Part shown: in pieces, positions 17,701 to 19,609 of the stretch
How the letters are laid out: each line of letters begins with the position of its first letter
Numbering within the stretch: the first letter of the stretch is position 1
Assembly: GCF_000988165.1 (NCBI RefSeq)
Contig: NW_020169366.1
Span: forward strand, 1-19,609
DNA from: Vairimorpha ceranae
Taxonomy: Eukaryota; Microsporidia; Nosematidae
Length of the DNA stretch: 19,609 bases
Direction: 5' to 3'
Translations under genes and position numbers: made by a program
The notes under the pieces: generated by a model
Database searches by the model: none
What the model saw: the letters and a program-made list of their open reading frames with translations, nothing else
Told to the model about the DNA's origin: nothing

Positions 17701-17869
17701 GTACCGTAACATATCCTTAATGGGTGATTGTGTTTCATTAATCATTTCCTTAGTTCAAAAATGTTAGCGCAGTATATTGATGCTCAATCCTACCTCGGCC
17801 ATCTGTAATATATCACATAAACTGAAAATTATTTATTTAAAAGTTATTATAATTATATTCTTTTTTTTC

Positions 17870-18990
17870 TTAAGCTGTTATCATTGACCTTAGACAAACA
17901 GTACTTTGCTGGTCTTCTTCTTCGGTTTCTGCTATCACCTCACATCTCCGGTACTTTACCGAAATGTCTTCAAGGGTTTTCTCAAAAGTAATTAATTGAA
18001 TATACGCTTCAATTTGATCGGTAATTTTAAGCTCATTTCTGTATTAAGAGTGAATTTGGTCACTATACCGTCCCATGTTGTCATGTAAGGAATATTTTAG
18101 TCTTAGAACCATGCAGTAGAACGAGTTTATTCTCTATTTCGTCATATTTTTTAAGTTTTTCAGACTCGACTTGTTGTAGGCTATCGAAAGATGTCATTCC
18201 TATTTCAACTATCAATAACTCCTTCTTATTTTTATATATCACCAGAATATCAGGTTTGTTGTACCTGATTTTGACGTCAGTCTTTGTGGTCGTATCTACT
18301 CTTATTTCTACATAATTATTTGCAAATATTTGTTTAACTGAATGTCTTCTAAGTTTCTTTCTTCCTGTGTTTATATTAAATTTATTGCAGAGAAGTAGAT
18401 TGATGCATTCGCTATTGAATTGTGTCTACGAATGTAATCATGTTCCAACATCTTCTCACATCATATGGCCATATGATCTACTGTTTTCCTTGATTGGCTA
18501 CAGTGCGGGCACATGCATCCGTCATTAAAGAAAACATTTCTGTCTTGTAAAAAGCACAATTTTGCTTCATGTTTAGCATGATTGTTTCCTTTTCTAAGCC
18601 ATTTCAAGGATTCTTTGATTTATACAACCTCATATTGAGCACTCTTAAATAACTTTTTGTGTAAATTTTGTTTAAAATTTTGTCATTTAATATTCTTTTA
18701 TGCCTAGAGCAGCTGGTCAACATTAGCATATTCTATTGCAATTTAACTTTTAAGTAATCTTCTATAGTAGGAAGCTAGGTAAAAGCTTAACTTTGAACAG
18801 ATAGAAGCGCCCCCTTTTTTTCATATCATTTTTATTGCTTCGAATTTTAATTTCAGGTTAAGTAGCATTGATTCTGCTCTGTATTCAATGCAGGCTAGTA
18901 CTTTTCCGAGTTCTTGTCTAGGAAGGCATATTCTCTATTACATTTGGTTGTAGATGTAAACAATTACGGATGAGGATTTGCTATAAAATA
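17870..18990 (-). pseudogene. 3' remnant of an R2-like non-LTR retrotransposon (RT thumb, CCHC knuckle, restriction-like endonuclease)
   Basis: Read from right to left, one frame runs from about 18990 to 18420 with several stops. It contains RICLPRQELGKVLA (from 18934) and IEYRAES, typical of the region after the RT core, then LKWLRKGN and the zinc knuckle CPHC...H...C (Cys at 18511 and 18502, His 18475, Cys 18460; spacing C-X2-C-X8-H-X4-C). A frameshift near 18420 moves to a second frame carrying VEIRVDT, RYNKPDILV (KPD at 18257-18249) and LLIVEIG (Glu at 18206), the PD...E core of the restriction-like endonuclease of R2-type elements. Another shift near 18090 returns to the first frame (DQIEAYIQ, KTLEDISVKYRR), which ends at a TAA, 17872-17870. 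The RT catalytic core and 5' half are missing: a 5'-truncated, long-dead copy, as expected from incomplete target-primed reverse transcription. Confidence 0.85.
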
Positions 18991-19609
18991 AAAAATATAT
19001 TTATGGTTATGCGTTTATTCAATGATATATCAGAAACCATTATCATTATTAATTTTATCTTTGATAGTTTGCAAAAACAAAGTTATAAGGAAATTGATAT
19101 TTTTTGTACACATTCGTAAAGCCACACGCTTTATGTTTGCCTTCTTTGAATAAACTAAGTTTAAAAATAAAGTATTCATATGCTTTTTAAAGGCAATTAC
19201 GATATAGATTATAATACGTAAAAACCATGAAAAAGAATTTACTTAGCAAATTGTCCTGTAATAAAAAAAGCCTTTTTATGTAAACAAAAGTTATTTATTA
19301 AATCCTTTATTACAGTTCTAATTTATTCTATTCTCATATCCGGCTTATAATATATTCTTTCTAGAAAAATTTCTATTGACAACTATTTACTAAAAATTGA
19401 TTTATTTTACATTTTTAGTAAAAAATTAATTTAATTTAAGTTAATTAAAAAGCATTGTACAGCTTAAAATAAAGTCTAAACATAACTTGTTACAAATTTA
19501 AAAACATGAACATTGGTGAAAAATATGCAGTTTTTGTTTATTTATATAAGTTGTGATATTTTATGTCATAAAAACAATTTAATAAAGTAAGTTTCTTTTG
19601 ATTTTTTAA
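18991..19609. other. Non-coding right edge
   Basis: The sequence is A+T-rich with no ORF of note on either strand, no RNA gene and no repeat shared with the rest of the window that I can see. If the retrotransposon relic were longer, its RT core would lie here on the minus strand; no RT motifs are readable, so the element stops close to 18990. Confidence 0.5.

Larger units (their letters stand above)
15231..17869. other. 2.6-kb gene-poor region
   Basis: No convincing gene is found. 15240-16060 and 16290-17080 are A+T-rich filler with short open frames at most (for example 44 codons at 15612-15746, +). Three patches are less A+T-rich and read as coding-like but broken: 16080-16280 (minus strand), 16440-16620 (minus strand) and 17243-17830 (plus strand). 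They may be relics of mobile elements; none gives an identifiable product. A perfect 6-bp hairpin stem (17401-17416, loop CTGT) lies within the last patch. Confidence 0.45.

Overview
The window looks like a piece of a microsporidian nuclear genome, probably from the Nosema/Vairimorpha side of the group. The evidence is indirect but consistent. Base composition is strongly A+T rich. The conserved genes have no visible introns and are compact and eukaryotic: NAD kinase, a 20S proteasome alpha subunit and ribosomal protein eL43. Four genes carry the short C-run just upstream of the ATG, often behind an AAATTT-like stretch, that is typical of microsporidian genes. A large block encodes secreted proteins with ricin-B-lectin-like cysteine modules. 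Decayed retroelements are also present. No tRNA, rRNA, CRISPR or bacterial-type operon was found.

Layout. 1-476: non-coding, with a double hairpin near 80-109. 477-1217: NAD kinase (+). 1864-2541: proteasome alpha subunit, most like alpha4 (+). 2989-3370: a stop-riddled stretch on + that reads like the reverse transcriptase of a Ty3/gypsy element. 3681-12925: seven genes for secreted proteins sharing one cysteine module, three on + (3681, 5614, 9063) and four on - (8614, 10747, 12254, 12925). eL43 (8695-8964, -) sits inside this block and shares a 98-bp divergent promoter region with the 9063 gene. 13108-13290: a possible small secreted coiled-coil protein (-). 14316-15230: a secreted orphan (-). 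15231-17869: 2.6 kb without a convincing gene. 17870-18990: the broken 3' end of an R2-like non-LTR retrotransposon (-), with RT thumb region, CCHC knuckle and restriction-like endonuclease. 18991-19609: non-coding.

How the parts relate. The housekeeping genes do not form a pathway. The coherent system is the 9-kb cluster of seven diverged signal-peptide proteins. Each has a core in which a Cys-(Leu/Val/Met/Ile) is followed 13-22 residues later by a Cys and, in six of seven, by a Q-x-F. The tails differ completely: Pro/Gln tandem repeats, Ser/Thr-rich, acidic/basic, or Trp/Lys-rich. In other microsporidia, ricin-B-lectin-like proteins are linked to the spore wall, polar tube and host-cell attachment, so a surface or secreted invasion/adhesion set is the best inference. 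None of the seven carries the C-run start signal found on the other well-supported genes, which hints at a different, perhaps stage-specific, expression class.
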